64,000 nt of DNA from Butyrivibrio sp. INlla16 (lineage in GTDB: Bacteria > Bacillota > Clostridia > Lachnospirales > Lachnospiraceae), in contig NZ_FMYB01000015.1 of assembly GCF_900104155.1 (NCBI RefSeq), positions 1 through 64,000 on the forward strand, given 5' to 3'. Below, piece after piece: positions 25,723 to 35,389 of this stretch. The position numbers and the translations under genes are program-made. The first letter of the stretch is position 1; the number at the start of each line of letters is the position of its first letter. The notes beneath the pieces are model-generated. The model saw nothing but the letters and a program-made list of their open reading frames with translations. It did no database searches and was not told the origin of the DNA.

Positions 25723-26730
25723 TCACTCGTAACTTCCGTGGTAATAGGTCTGTCTTACTTTTCCGTTTTTATATTCCCACACATAGCCTATACCCGTTGA
25801 GCTCAAGGCTGTCGGTCCCTGTCTCAGCCCCTCAACATAAATATAATACGTACCTGATTTCTTAAATCTGATGCCCTTGAATCTTTTTATGGTTTTCTGA
25901 CTCTTCTTTTTTGATGCATGCCCAACCAGGGTATATCCCTTGTCGCGATTCTTCGACACATAGATATTATAACCTTCATTGGCATATTTCACGCGGTCCC
26001 ATTTGATATTAAGTGATCCGCCCGCAATTTTGACAGCAAAATCATTCCCATAATTATATGACTTTATCATGGGCTGTGCAAAGAGATATATCCTGTCGGA
26101 CCATTCACTCTCGTAGGTATTCCCGCCCACAAGCGCCACGGACCTTACCTTGAACGAATAGCACTTGTTGTTATCGATCCTTCTGCTGAAAGAATTCTTA
26201 AAGGAAACTCCCTCTCTTATGCGCCTTCCGAACCTGTCCATGAAAACATATTTGAAAGTCGCAGCCGTCTGCTTATCCCAGGTGACATATACGGTCTTCT
26301 TGTTCGAATACCATTTTGCCTGGGTGAGCCCCGTCACCTTCCCGGGAATAGTTTTCATTATCGCCGTGCCTACGGTTTCTTCCTTATCCCCCTTGGAATC
26401 CGTATACAGACACCTTAACGCAACATAATAAATTGTTCCGGGTTTCAGACTTTTAAAAGTATAGCTGATTTCAGTATCTCCAAGAACCACTCCATGCTTT
26501 TTTGCTGCCTCCTCAGCTTCACTTTTACTCTCAGCAATCGCCGGATAGTACTCCTTTGCTCCCGGAACCTTGATCCAGTGCATGGTCACGCTGTCGGTGG
26601 AATACATCGTCTGCGTGATCACCGTAGAAGCTGCACTTACATGAAAATTGTTTGCAAAGACAATGGAGAACATTGCCAGCACATTCGCGGTCATTATGAA
26701 AAACAGCCTTTTAAAATTGTACTTTTTCAT
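25723..26730 (-). CDS. Secreted protein with fibronectin type III-like domains
   Basis: 335 residues with a signal peptide (about 1-33, ending HVSA/A). Three beta-sandwich-like modules follow (about 36-130, 133-220, 225-320). The pattern TVTMHWIKVPGAKEY / YTFKSLKPGTIYYVALR and WDRVKYANEGYNIYVSKN is typical of FN3 repeats in extracellular Clostridia proteins. There is no sortase motif, membrane anchor or enzyme domain. It is 11 bases after the GLUG-protein gene and shares the transcription unit with the RND transporter, suggesting an outside-the-cell partner. AAGGAG precedes ATG 26730. Confidence 0.75.
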   Translation of the reverse strand: MKKYNFKRLFFIMTANVLAMFSIVFANNFHVSAASTVITQTMYSTDSVTMHWIKVPGAKEYYPAIAESKSEAEEAAKKHGVVLGDTEISYTFKSLKPGTIYYVALRCLYTDSKGDKEETVGTAIMKTIPGKVTGLTQAKWYSNKKTVYVTWDKQTAATFKYVFMDRFGRRIREGVSFKNSFSRRIDNNKCYSFKVRSVALVGGNTYESEWSDRIYLFAQPMIKSYNYGNDFAVKIAGGSLNIKWDRVKYANEGYNIYVSKNRDKGYTLVGHASKKKSQKTIKRFKGIRFKKSGTYYIYVEGLRQGPTALSSTGIGYVWEYKNGKVRQTYYHGSYE

Positions 26731-26741
26731 GTCAGCTCTCC

Positions 26742-29700
26742 TTATCTTCTTCTATTTCTTCCTTTTCTGCTCTTTCTTCTTTTGTTCTTAGATGCTGCAG
26801 TTCCTACGTTATCGGCCTCTTCCTTCAGAAGCTTGTTGACCTCGGGCTTTTTCTCCTCTTTTTCTTTCTTCTCCTTACCCTTCCTACCGACAATTCTCTT
26901 CATGATCAGATTGAAAATGAAGGCCGCCAGAACTATCAGGACAATGATTATCGCCAGTTTCAGGATTTTCTTTATCAGTGTATTGGTATCAACTATAGCA
27001 TAAACAGCTTCCTCACCGTCCATGTCCACTTCGACATAACTTCCGATCTTTTTGGAGGAAGTGTCCTTCCACTTTCCATCCTTATAAATCTTTACTATAG
27101 GATTCTTGTAAGGACTGTAAAGTCTGATCTTCCTGTCTGCAGATTGAATATAGGAACCCTCATGAACATTGATTCGATATACCACCGCTCCTCTCTCGGT
27201 GAGTGGCATCTCGGTATTATATGAAGGCTCGTCGACAACCTGTGCATCGATATAAGCATCATCCCCGTAGCTTCCGCCGAGAATCGCTATCGGCTTTCCG
27301 GATTCATCATCCTTTCCTTCACTCTCGATTGCTTTGTTTGTGGCAACATATTCACCTGTTAAAATATAGGTTCCTTCCATGACCAGATTGGATACATCCG
27401 GCCATTTTACATAGTAACCTTCCCTAAGCTCTTCCTCAGGGAACTCAAGATTGGCAAGGCTCTCTCCATAAGCAAGCTCCTGCTCACCGATTCTTATACC
27501 TTCTACCTCAAATATAACCTTAAGATGTCTGAAGGCATCACCTATTCCGTCCTTTTCCAAAAATTTCTTGTACTCCACAGGCTGCGCAATAGCTTCAAAG
27601 TTTATGTCATCAATTCCACCGACCTTGTTCTCGACAAAATAATTGCCGCTGATATTATCAAGCTTTGCCTTCCTTGTTTCGGAGTCGGAATTAACTATTC
27701 CTGCTATTGAACCGAATCTTTCACTCGGTTCCTCGTGCCATGTCGCCATGGCATTACAGCCCGTTATGGTCGTTCCGTAGCCGGTTATTCCGCCCACATA
27801 CTTATTGCCTTCAAGGAGGCATAGAGAATCACAGTCTCGAATAATGGACATTGACTGCCCTGCAATTCCGCCCGTATAACTTCCTTCCGTACTTCTGGCG
27901 TAGCCGATACCCTCGCAGTTTGACACAATTCCCTGCGCCATGTATCCGACGATAAGTCCCGCTCCGTCCTTCTTTGACTCAACCGTTGCATCATTCGTGC
28001 ACTCGAAGATAATGTTCTTAAGAGTATATTTACTTCCTCTTCCGATATTCAGATTGCCGGCTGCATTCTCCTCGGGATCCTCTTCGTCAATTGCCATGGA
28101 GCCCGCAATTCCGCCTATATCAATGTCTCCCTTGACCGTGCCCTTATTCTTGGAACTGTCAACACGGCCTGTTCTCGCCTGCTGTATATCTTCATCCGAT
28201 ACATCAGTAAAAACAGACGCATCATCGTTATAGATGATATCCAGTCTGTCAGACAGAATATGGTAGATTTCGTTAACCTGATCGTTTACCGCTGCCAGGT
28301 TGGCATTGAGCGTGTGGGAAGTGGACTTCCCATCCTGGTTTATATTTTCTATAGAACCCGATATTCCACGCAGATTCGCATGCAGTGAATCAAGGCTTGC
28401 ATCCCAGTCGCTTCCAAGTCCCGAAAGTCTCAGCTTTTCCTGAGAATTCAGATAATCAATAATACTTCTGGTGCAGTTTGTTGCTTCACGAAGCTCGCCT
28501 TCCGCATCCTGCAGCGCATGAATCGCATTCTCGGTTTCTCCGATAACAGCGTCCGTAGCAGAGCTCGCGTAGGGTTTATAGGTCTCAAGAATAGTGGAAG
28601 CTCCGCCAAACATTCCGGACACATTGCTTCCCGTCTCGGATGCAAGCTGCTGAAGCTCGGCAAGATAAGCATTCAGCTGCGCCTGCTCTTCAGCTGTCAG
28701 CTTCCTCAGCTTTCTGTTTCCGTTTTCATCATAGACATAATTACCGTTCGCATCAGTCTCATACATTAAACGGTTAATGGCTTCCGACAGACTCTCCATC
28801 CTCTGAGTCTTCTCGTTAGTGTTGGCCATTTTGTCATAGATATCTCTTTCACTGCTCTCGATCGCATCTCTGTCTTCATCCGAAAGCTCGCCCTCGACGT
28901 TGATGTTCTCGATAGCTCTGGCTAGCGCATTATTAAAGTAATACATCTTATCCGACGCACTTGACATATGATCAAGTACCCCGGGGATATTCTGCATAAC
29001 ATATTCAAAGCGCTCAATTACAGCATTAACAACACGGACATTGGCATTTACAGAGGTTGTCAGTTCTCCCGTAAGTGCGCGGCCGTCATCCACAACTCCG
29101 TTCGCGTAGCCGGTCAGATCAGTGACATCAGAGGAAATGACATCCACATCTCCGTCCATATCCGTGAGAGTTTTATTAACAAGGTCGTGAAGCTTATCAG
29201 CTGCTTCAGGAAGCGTCTGGATATCCTCCGGCTCAAGGTAGGGTTCCATCTGACCGACGATTCCGCCTATATCCTTCCTTCCGTAGATAATTCCCATGTT
29301 TTCACAGTAGGACACGATGCCCATCTGTCTTCCGACAATTCCGCCTACATTGTAGCCAACATGCTCATAGCCGATGTTTCCTTTATTCTTACACCTTGCG
29401 ATATTTCCTTTTGAGTAGCCGGCAATTCCTCCGGTATCAATACCTGAGCGAATTTTCGTCTCATCACTGCTGTCTGAGGAAATGGACTGGATTATACTCT
29501 CGCCCTTCTCATCATCCTTTACAACCCACTCAGCGTTATCATTTATACTTCCGTTATTGACGGATTCCGATACTATTCCGTAATTTTTGCCGGTGATTCC
29601 TCCTGTGTAGTAATACCCCGATACATGAGCATCATTTGTACACCCGCTTATAAGGCCGGTGTTTTCATTGATGGCTGCTATTGCGCCAACTGTATTATTG

Positions 29701-30374
29701 CCCTCCAGAATTCCGTTGTAAGTGCAGTTTTTGATAATGCCGAGATTCATTCCGCAGATTCCGCCGGTAAATTTCAGTTCGTCCTTCATCCTGACTTCAC
29801 CGGATACATTAAGATTCTGCACTATGCCGTTTATTCCTATATATCTGAAAACTCCCGTGATATAGGGATCTTCGGCATTACTGTATCCTTTTATCTCATG
29901 ACCTTCGCCATTGAAGATTCCGTTAAAAAACGGGATCATCTCAAAATCGGAGCCGGTAAGATCAATATCTGTCTTAAGGCTGACTGTCTTATCAAGAGAC
30001 CATGCATCGCTCTTACAATTCTTTGAAAACTCAAGGAAATCCTCAAGACTTTCAATGGAAATACTCTTATAAACAATTTCCACCGGTTCATCTTCACCGG
30101 CAGCCGCATCTCCGGATGTGACTTCAGAGCCTTGGCGAAGCCTTATCTGATATGCCTCCTCATCGGCAAGCTCATCGCTGCTTTCCTTCTCGCTCTTTTC
30201 GAGCATGGAAGTAGTGGCTTCACTTTTAACCCTGTTTCGAAGTCCCTCTATCAGCTCATTTTCAAGTTCATTTATTGCACTAACATCTATGTGCGATGTG
30301 CCTGCAAAAACAGCAAACGCCAGTACAGATGCAGACAGTTTTTTCAGGATGAGTCCGGATTTTTTCTTTTTCAT
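26742..30374 (-). CDS. Large GLUG-repeat surface protein with coiled-coil centre and C-terminal membrane anchor
   Basis: 1210 residues. A signal peptide (about 1-33) is followed by a first GLUG-type beta-helix (about 145-390, repeats of the GGIAG / GGIVG type). Next comes a helical, coiled-coil region (about 395-720) with long Asn/Asp/Glu heptads. A second GLUG block (about 735-880) is followed by a beta-rich region. One membrane helix (about 1140-1162) leads into a strongly basic Lys/Arg/Glu cytoplasmic tail. The start overlaps the stop of the RND transporter gene by four bases (ATGA). This placement and the coiled-coil centre suggest an extracellular or periplasm-like accessory of the transporter. 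No enzyme domain is seen. Confidence 0.8.
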   Translation of the reverse strand: MKKKKSGLILKKLSASVLAFAVFAGTSHIDVSAINELENELIEGLRNRVKSEATTSMLEKSEKESSDELADEEAYQIRLRQGSEVTSGDAAAGEDEPVEIVYKSISIESLEDFLEFSKNCKSDAWSLDKTVSLKTDIDLTGSDFEMIPFFNGIFNGEGHEIKGYSNAEDPYITGVFRYIGINGIVQNLNVSGEVRMKDELKFTGGICGMNLGIIKNCTYNGILEGNNTVGAIAAINENTGLISGCTNDAHVSGYYYTGGITGKNYGIVSESVNNGSINDNAEWVVKDDEKGESIIQSISSDSSDETKIRSGIDTGGIAGYSKGNIARCKNKGNIGYEHVGYNVGGIVGRQMGIVSYCENMGIIYGRKDIGGIVGQMEPYLEPEDIQTLPEAADKLHDLVNKTLTDMDGDVDVISSDVTDLTGYANGVVDDGRALTGELTTSVNANVRVVNAVIERFEYVMQNIPGVLDHMSSASDKMYYFNNALARAIENINVEGELSDEDRDAIESSERDIYDKMANTNEKTQRMESLSEAINRLMYETDANGNYVYDENGNRKLRKLTAEEQAQLNAYLAELQQLASETGSNVSGMFGGASTILETYKPYASSATDAVIGETENAIHALQDAEGELREATNCTRSIIDYLNSQEKLRLSGLGSDWDASLDSLHANLRGISGSIENINQDGKSTSHTLNANLAAVNDQVNEIYHILSDRLDIIYNDDASVFTDVSDEDIQQARTGRVDSSKNKGTVKGDIDIGGIAGSMAIDEEDPEENAAGNLNIGRGSKYTLKNIIFECTNDATVESKKDGAGLIVGYMAQGIVSNCEGIGYARSTEGSYTGGIAGQSMSIIRDCDSLCLLEGNKYVGGITGYGTTITGCNAMATWHEEPSERFGSIAGIVNSDSETRKAKLDNISGNYFVENKVGGIDDINFEAIAQPVEYKKFLEKDGIGDAFRHLKVIFEVEGIRIGEQELAYGESLANLEFPEEELREGYYVKWPDVSNLVMEGTYILTGEYVATNKAIESEGKDDESGKPIAILGGSYGDDAYIDAQVVDEPSYNTEMPLTERGAVVYRINVHEGSYIQSADRKIRLYSPYKNPIVKIYKDGKWKDTSSKKIGSYVEVDMDGEEAVYAIVDTNTLIKKILKLAIIIVLIVLAAFIFNLIMKRIVGRKGKEKKEKEEKKPEVNKLLKEEADNVGTAASKNKRRKSRKGRNRRR

Positions 30375-32896
30375 GCGTTCTCCTCCTCATTCACTGCGTC
30401 TCTGCCCTCAAGAAGCTTTTCGAGGTCCTCCGCGGTAATCCTGGTCGCATCAAGTCTCTCAAGATTACCACTCTGGATGAAGGCTCTCACATCGCCTCTT
30501 ACAACTGCATGCATCTCACCTATAACCGTTCCGTTGATCTGTCCCTCTATTATGCCGTCAACTCGCATAAGGCCGGTATCGCGCTCCATGGTAAGAGGCA
30601 GCGTAACGGCGAATGAAGTTTTGTCTATAATACTTGCTCCTATGAGAAGTATCTGAGGCAGTACGAACATTACCAAAATAATGGATATGACAGTTCCTCG
30701 TCCGAGACACTGCCCGATACCGCATATAGCGCCGTCGGAAGTCAGCTGTCCGATTGCAAAGCCTGCAAGCGCAAGCATTGATCCCGAAGTAATAATTGTC
30801 GGGAACGCGAAGTTCATAGTCTCAATTATCGCATCCTTATGGGACATCTTATCCTTGAGTTCCATAAATCTTCCGGAAATAACGATCGCATAGTCGATAT
30901 TTGCACCCATCTGAATTGAGCTGACAATCAGGTAGGTCATGAAGAAAATATTGTTGTTTTCAATGGTCGGGAACGCAAAGTTGATCCAGATAGCTCCCTC
31001 GATTACCAGGATAAGGAGCACCGGCATACCCGCTGACTTAAAGGTAAACAGAAGAACTACCAGCACGGCCAGAATTGAAATAACGGTAACCACAGTATTA
31101 TCCACGGAGAAGGTCTTCTGAAGGTCAAATTGGCTGGTGGCTTCACCTATTACCAGAATTTGACCCTCATAAAAATTGTTCGCCATGGTGTGCATCGAAT
31201 TAAGGAAATTAAAAGTTTCCTCGCCCTCCTGGGGGAGATTTAAGTACACAAGAATTCTGCTGTAATTTTCACCCTGCAGCTGTTTTTTGACGATATTCAT
31301 CTGCTCATAAGCATCATCAAGCTTTTCCTGCATGCTCTCATCCAGCGTTACATATCCCTCATCCACCTCATCGTGGAGGAACATGATCATATCAATGAGA
31401 GGAACTCTGTAGGTTGATAGTCCGTTCACAAGCTTTGCATAATTCTTGTCGTTTACCGCATAGGCCATGTAAAGAAGCTCTGCCACCTCATAGTCAAGCT
31501 CAAGAAGTTCGGAAAACTCTCTCACTGTCAGCTTATCGGCAAGGCAGTAACCGCCCATCGCCTCGATGTTGGCAAGTCCCTGCGCGGACTTTACCTCATC
31601 GCACTTAAGGTAGGTCTGAATCAGTCTCTTTTCCTTGTCATAGTTGCCCGCGGGAACCACGACTGCAACCATATTTGAATCCCCGAAGGTCTCGCTTATG
31701 AGCTCGCTCGCTATCTGTGTTTCATTTTTAATCGGAGTTTCAACCTTGGAATAACCATAGACAAACGGGCATTTATTCTGAACGATAAATGCCCCTATGA
31801 TAAGCACCAGGAAAATCGGCGGCACTATAAATCTTGTAAAGAAATCAAATTTTCCCACGAAAGGAATCTTGGGAACAAAGCTCTTGTGCCTTGTTTTATC
31901 CATAAGTGATCCGAAGATCATGATAAGACCGGGCATAAGAAGGAAAACTGCAACAAGGCTAAGAACAATAGCCTTGATAAGACATATTGCCATGTCGCGA
32001 CCTATGCCGAACTGCATGAACATCATGGCAACAAGACCGCCTATGGTGGTTAGGGAACTGGAGGAAATCTCAGGAATTGCTTTACTGAGGGCTATAATAT
32101 CCGCCTCTCTGATAGGCAGATTTTCATGCTCCTCTTTATATCTGTTACAGAAAATAACCGCATAATCGATTGAAAGCGCAAGCTGAAGTACGATTGTAAC
32201 GGAATCGGATACAAAAGAAATTGTACCCAGAATGAAATTGGTACCGGCTGACATTACAGCCGCAGCTCCGAAGGTAAGAAGGAGAACCGGTATCTCAGCA
32301 TAAGTCTGTGAAGTAAGGACCAGCACCACAAGCACAATAACCACAACCAGAGCACTTACGGTTTTCATCTCCTTGGCGATAGTCTCCGCAGAGGCATTGC
32401 CCATTGTGGTCGACACGAAAATATCGTAGGAAGAGAGCATTTCTTTAATCTCTTCGAGTCCCTGAAGCGCCCTTTCATCCTTCTCTTCGTACTTGAAAGT
32501 AACGTCAAAGAGCGCGGAAAAATTGTTGTAATGATCCGGAGTCTCGTCAAACTGAAGCATCGAGACGTCACCGCGGGCACGAATATCCTCTGCCAGTTTT
32601 TCAGCGTCCTCATAGACAATATTAGACACCATAATCTTGGCAGATCCGTAGGTTGTAAACTCTTTTTCCATGAGATCAAGACCGATACTGGTCTCAAAAG
32701 AGTCGGGAAGATAAGCCGAGAGCGCATTCTCGACCTTGACCATCCCCGACGCGATAGCACAGAAAATCAGAACTATTCCGAATATCAAAAAGAAAAGGTT
32801 ACGTCTGTCTACGATAAAGGTCGCAACCTTGACCATGACATTGTCATCTTCCTTCTGAACAGAAGCCTTAGAACGAACTTCTCCGTGTTCAGCCAT
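30371..32896 (-). CDS. RND superfamily (MMPL-type) transporter
   Basis: 841 residues from ATG 32896, which has GGGGG eight bases upstream (a TTG at 32902 is less likely). It has the two-repeat RND layout: a helix at about 28-48, an outside loop, five helices (about 185-330), a second single helix (about 350-370), a second outside loop rich in helices (about 380-590), and five more helices (about 600-740). LQLALSIDYAVIFCNR and SIQMGANIDYAVIVSGR carry the paired Asp/Tyr of proton-driven MMPL proteins. After the last helix a Gly-rich tail (RVDGIIEGQINGTVIGE) follows, then an acidic end. The substrate is probably a lipid or glycolipid, by family; the direct partner is the GLUG protein. Confidence 0.9.
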   Translation of the reverse strand: MAEHGEVRSKASVQKEDDNVMVKVATFIVDRRNLFFLIFGIVLIFCAIASGMVKVENALSAYLPDSFETSIGLDLMEKEFTTYGSAKIMVSNIVYEDAEKLAEDIRARGDVSMLQFDETPDHYNNFSALFDVTFKYEEKDERALQGLEEIKEMLSSYDIFVSTTMGNASAETIAKEMKTVSALVVVIVLVVLVLTSQTYAEIPVLLLTFGAAAVMSAGTNFILGTISFVSDSVTIVLQLALSIDYAVIFCNRYKEEHENLPIREADIIALSKAIPEISSSSLTTIGGLVAMMFMQFGIGRDMAICLIKAIVLSLVAVFLLMPGLIMIFGSLMDKTRHKSFVPKIPFVGKFDFFTRFIVPPIFLVLIIGAFIVQNKCPFVYGYSKVETPIKNETQIASELISETFGDSNMVAVVVPAGNYDKEKRLIQTYLKCDEVKSAQGLANIEAMGGYCLADKLTVREFSELLELDYEVAELLYMAYAVNDKNYAKLVNGLSTYRVPLIDMIMFLHDEVDEGYVTLDESMQEKLDDAYEQMNIVKKQLQGENYSRILVYLNLPQEGEETFNFLNSMHTMANNFYEGQILVIGEATSQFDLQKTFSVDNTVVTVISILAVLVVLLFTFKSAGMPVLLILVIEGAIWINFAFPTIENNNIFFMTYLIVSSIQMGANIDYAIVISGRFMELKDKMSHKDAIIETMNFAFPTIITSGSMLALAGFAIGQLTSDGAICGIGQCLGRGTVISIILVMFVLPQILLIGASIIDKTSFAVTLPLTMERDTGLMRVDGIIEGQINGTVIGEMHAVVRGDVRAFIQSGNLERLDATRITAEDLEKLLEGRDAVNEEENA

Positions 32897-32948
32897 ATTC
32901 AATTCCCCCTCAAAGCTTTTACATACAACAAAAAGTCAGTTAACAGCT

Positions 32949-32979
32949 ATAGTACTATGATACCACAAACTCCCGTCAA
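32949..32979 (-). promoter_or_regulatory. Weak promoter candidate for the RND-GLUG-FN3 unit
   Basis: On the minus strand TTGACG (32979-32974) overlaps the stop of the ATP-grasp gene; TACTAT (32954-32949) follows after 19 bases. The spacing is long and the -10 matches 4 of 6, so this is only a suggestion that the transporter module has its own promoter in the 79-base gap. Confidence 0.3.
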
Positions 32980-34208
32980 TTCGTTAAAAAACGAATTAAA
33001 AATGCCGCTTCTTCCGCTTTTTTTGCGGCATCCTCAGCACTGTCACCCTCTGCTATCACATGTCCCCATCTGTCACCGCTGCTCTTTAACATGGTAGCCT
33101 CATCTCCGGACTTTTTATAGATGACAACCTCCGTAACACCGGGCATATTTTCGGCTTCTTCCACGCCTGTAACCGACAAAATGGTCTTAGCCGCATCACC
33201 GGTTTCTCCGGATTCACTGACAGCCTCTTTCGCAAACAAAAATCTTATGGCTGAGCCGGCATTCTTGGTACTCTGCCACTTTACCTCTTCCCCAAGTGTC
33301 GAGGACAGACAGCAGTCAATAAGATCAACTCCCGTGGAAAGCGGCACCAGCTTAGATGTGATAAAATCACCGCCAAGGCGTGCTGCTATCTCAACAAGCT
33401 TCGCTCCGTCCTTTGTGACCTTAATCTCTGTGTGGGATGGACCGTTTTCTATTCCAACTGCTTCTATCGCTGCCCTTGCTACATTCCTGATATCCTCCTG
33501 AACAGCTTCCGGAAGTCTCGACGGTTCGGTGTGTCCGGTCTCTACGAAGAAGGGAATCTCTGTGACCATTTTATCCGTTATGGTGATGATATGTGTCTTC
33601 CCATCAACTGTGAAGGACTCCACACTGACTTCAGGCCCCTCCATGAATTCCTCCAAAAGGACCTCTCCGCTTCGTGAGTATTCCTTTGTGTAGGCATAGA
33701 TATTTAAAAGCTCATCCTCTGCGGTACTATTCTTATCTACAAGTACCACGCCTCTGCTGGCTGCATTATCCGCAGGCTTGCAGACAAATCTCGCGCCAAG
33801 CTTCTTTGCGGCCTTGAGGAATTCTTCTTTCCCCGAAACTACATAGAACTCCGGAATCGGCACACCCTTTTCTTTCATGCGTCTTCTCATGGCTGCCTTA
33901 TCCGTTGCGCAGATGGCATTTTCGAAAGAGATATCATTTTTCCTGCCTAGCTGCTCATTAACCCAGGACACGGTCCTTACCGGCATGTCACTGGTAGAAG
34001 TGATGATATAGTCGGGTTCATATTTCTTTGCAGCTTCAAGCACAGCTTCCTTATCAATTGTGCTTATGCACAAAAACTCATCGGCATCCTTTATTCCGAC
34101 TGCCTCCGGATCATAGTCCAGCGCATAGACATACAGTCCCTTTTCCTTTGCTTTTTTAATAGCAGGCACCTGAAGTGCACTCGCTCCCAGTATAAAAATC
34201 TTTTTCAT
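32976..34208 (-). CDS. ATP-grasp ligase in the pseudaminic-acid operon
   Basis: 410 residues. An N-terminal Rossmann-like region (KIFILGASALQVPAI) is followed by an ATP-grasp domain with VCKPADNAASRGVVLV (ATP-binding Lys and Ser/Arg/Gly loop), LLEEFMEGPEVSVESF and the metal-binding EIAARLGGDFI. A C-terminal LAL_C2-like piece follows. The family joins a carboxylate to an amine or thiol via an acyl-phosphate. The gene follows pseG by five bases and is the last of the pse run. A plausible job is adding an amino acid to an amino group of pseudaminic acid or to a neighbouring amino sugar. That is inference; the family is broad (carbamoyl phosphate, D-Ala-like and dipeptide ligases). Confidence 0.82.
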   Translation of the reverse strand: MKKIFILGASALQVPAIKKAKEKGLYVYALDYDPEAVGIKDADEFLCISTIDKEAVLEAAKKYEPDYIITSTSDMPVRTVSWVNEQLGRKNDISFENAICATDKAAMRRRMKEKGVPIPEFYVVSGKEEFLKAAKKLGARFVCKPADNAASRGVVLVDKNSTAEDELLNIYAYTKEYSRSGEVLLEEFMEGPEVSVESFTVDGKTHIITITDKMVTEIPFFVETGHTEPSRLPEAVQEDIRNVARAAIEAVGIENGPSHTEIKVTKDGAKLVEIAARLGGDFITSKLVPLSTGVDLIDCCLSSTLGEEVKWQSTKNAGSAIRFLFAKEAVSESGETGDAAKTILSVTGVEEAENMPGVTEVVIYKKSGDEATMLKSSGDRWGHVIAEGDSAEDAAKKAEEAAFLIRFLTN

Positions 34209-34213
34209 CGTAG

Positions 34214-35389
34214 TTACATCTCCGTCAGTACTTCCGCAATTCTGTCTGCGCCTTGTCCATCGATAAGCTTTTTCAGCTTTCCTGATATTTCAAGGCGCTG
34301 TGAAGTGTCCATAGATAACACTTCCTCAAGATATCTGAGTATGGCCGTCATAGTCTCATTGGCATCGTCTCTGAAGTCACCCGCATAGGGTATGTAGCCC
34401 TCGTTAGCAAAAAACAGCGCATCAGGCTCCTGGTTTTCCGCAAACACATAACTCACGGATAGAACACCCACCGCACATAATTCATACAGCGTGGTCCCGG
34501 CAGGTGTGATCGCCACATCGCAGGAACTCATGATATCCGCAACATTCGATACATTCTGATGAAGGACAACATATCCGTCCTCTATAAACTGCTGAATCTT
34601 CTCCATCACACGGTAAAATCTTCCCGCGAGAAGATGAATCTTTTTATCCCTGCTTCCTAAAAAGCCGAGTTCTTTATCTCTAAGAATCGCTGAGACAATA
34701 ACCTCGGAAAGCCCCATGGTATCTGCGCCTCCGGTTGTCAGGAAAATATTTTTTATCTCTCCCTTATTGTAGCCGTAGGTTCTGTGAGCGCCTTCGAAAG
34801 CCTGCGCATTTTCACTTGCGACAAGGTCAATGTTTTGCAGGATCTCACCATCGGTTCCGTATCTCTGGGAGTCACCGGTTATCCCCGTGCCTTCGCTTTT
34901 CCTACTCTGTCTCACAAACTGTTCACGGATGGGAATATACTTGGTCCCCAAAAGAAGTTTTGGAGCTTCGCCCTCGTAAAACTCCTCGTAACCAAGTCCC
35001 GGTGCTCCAGGGCTGTAATTAAGGAGAACCGAAGCGGGGTATTTTTCCTTTTGCATGTCATCTATGTACATGGTCCTGATGCCATTGGATTCCAGCATCC
35101 TTATATACTCGGGAGTCGCATAATAGCTGTCTACAAGCATGCGATTAATCCCCTCCTCATGCAAAAAATCGAGAAGGGTAATTATTTCCTGCTCCATATT
35201 TCGCCAATTCGTTTCAAGAATCTGATATTCAAATTCGTCCTTTATGTAGGGCACAATATTATCATCCGCAGACACAAAAACGACAAAGCATTCCAGCTGC
35301 AAGAGACTGTGTGCTATTGTCCTGCAGCGCATGATATGCCCTGTCGCCACTATTTCATTTGCATCTACGCGAATTGCAATCTTATTCAA
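34214..35389 (-). CDS. pseG: UDP-2,4-diacetamido-2,4,6-trideoxy-beta-L-altropyranose hydrolase
   Basis: 391 residues, a GT-B-like hydrolase that removes UDP in the fourth step to pseudaminic acid. IRVDANEIVATGHIMRC near the N-terminus holds the catalytic His (residue 18) expected in PseG, and the C-terminal part has the GGADTMG and PAGTTLYELCAVG nucleotide-binding loops. It starts at TTG 35389 with GGAG five bases upstream, overlapping the last 8 bases of pseI. A stretch around residues 165-200 is longer than usual. Its neighbours are pseI upstream and the ATP-grasp gene downstream. Confidence 0.9.
   Translation of the reverse strand: MNKIAIRVDANEIVATGHIMRCRTIAHSLLQLECFVVFVSADDNIVPYIKDEFEYQILETNWRNMEQEIITLLDFLHEEGINRMLVDSYYATPEYIRMLESNGIRTMYIDDMQKEKYPASVLLNYSPGAPGLGYEEFYEGEAPKLLLGTKYIPIREQFVRQSRKSEGTGITGDSQRYGTDGEILQNIDLVASENAQAFEGAHRTYGYNKGEIKNIFLTTGGADTMGLSEVIVSAILRDKELGFLGSRDKKIHLLAGRFYRVMEKIQQFIEDGYVVLHQNVSNVADIMSSCDVAITPAGTTLYELCAVGVLSVSYVFAENQEPDALFFANEGYIPYAGDFRDDANETMTAILRYLEEVLSMDTSQRLEISGKLKKLIDGQGADRIAEVLTEM

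Noticed and set aside
32978..32997. Perfect palindrome AATTCGTTAAAAAACGAATT considered as the pse operon terminator
   Set aside because: The stem is AU-rich, sits over the last codons and stop of the ATP-grasp gene, and is followed by GACGGG, not a T-run.
34214..35389. pseG as a MurG-like glycosyltransferase
   Set aside because: The N-terminal RVDAN...GHIMRC motif and its place between pseI and the ATP-grasp gene fit PseG better.
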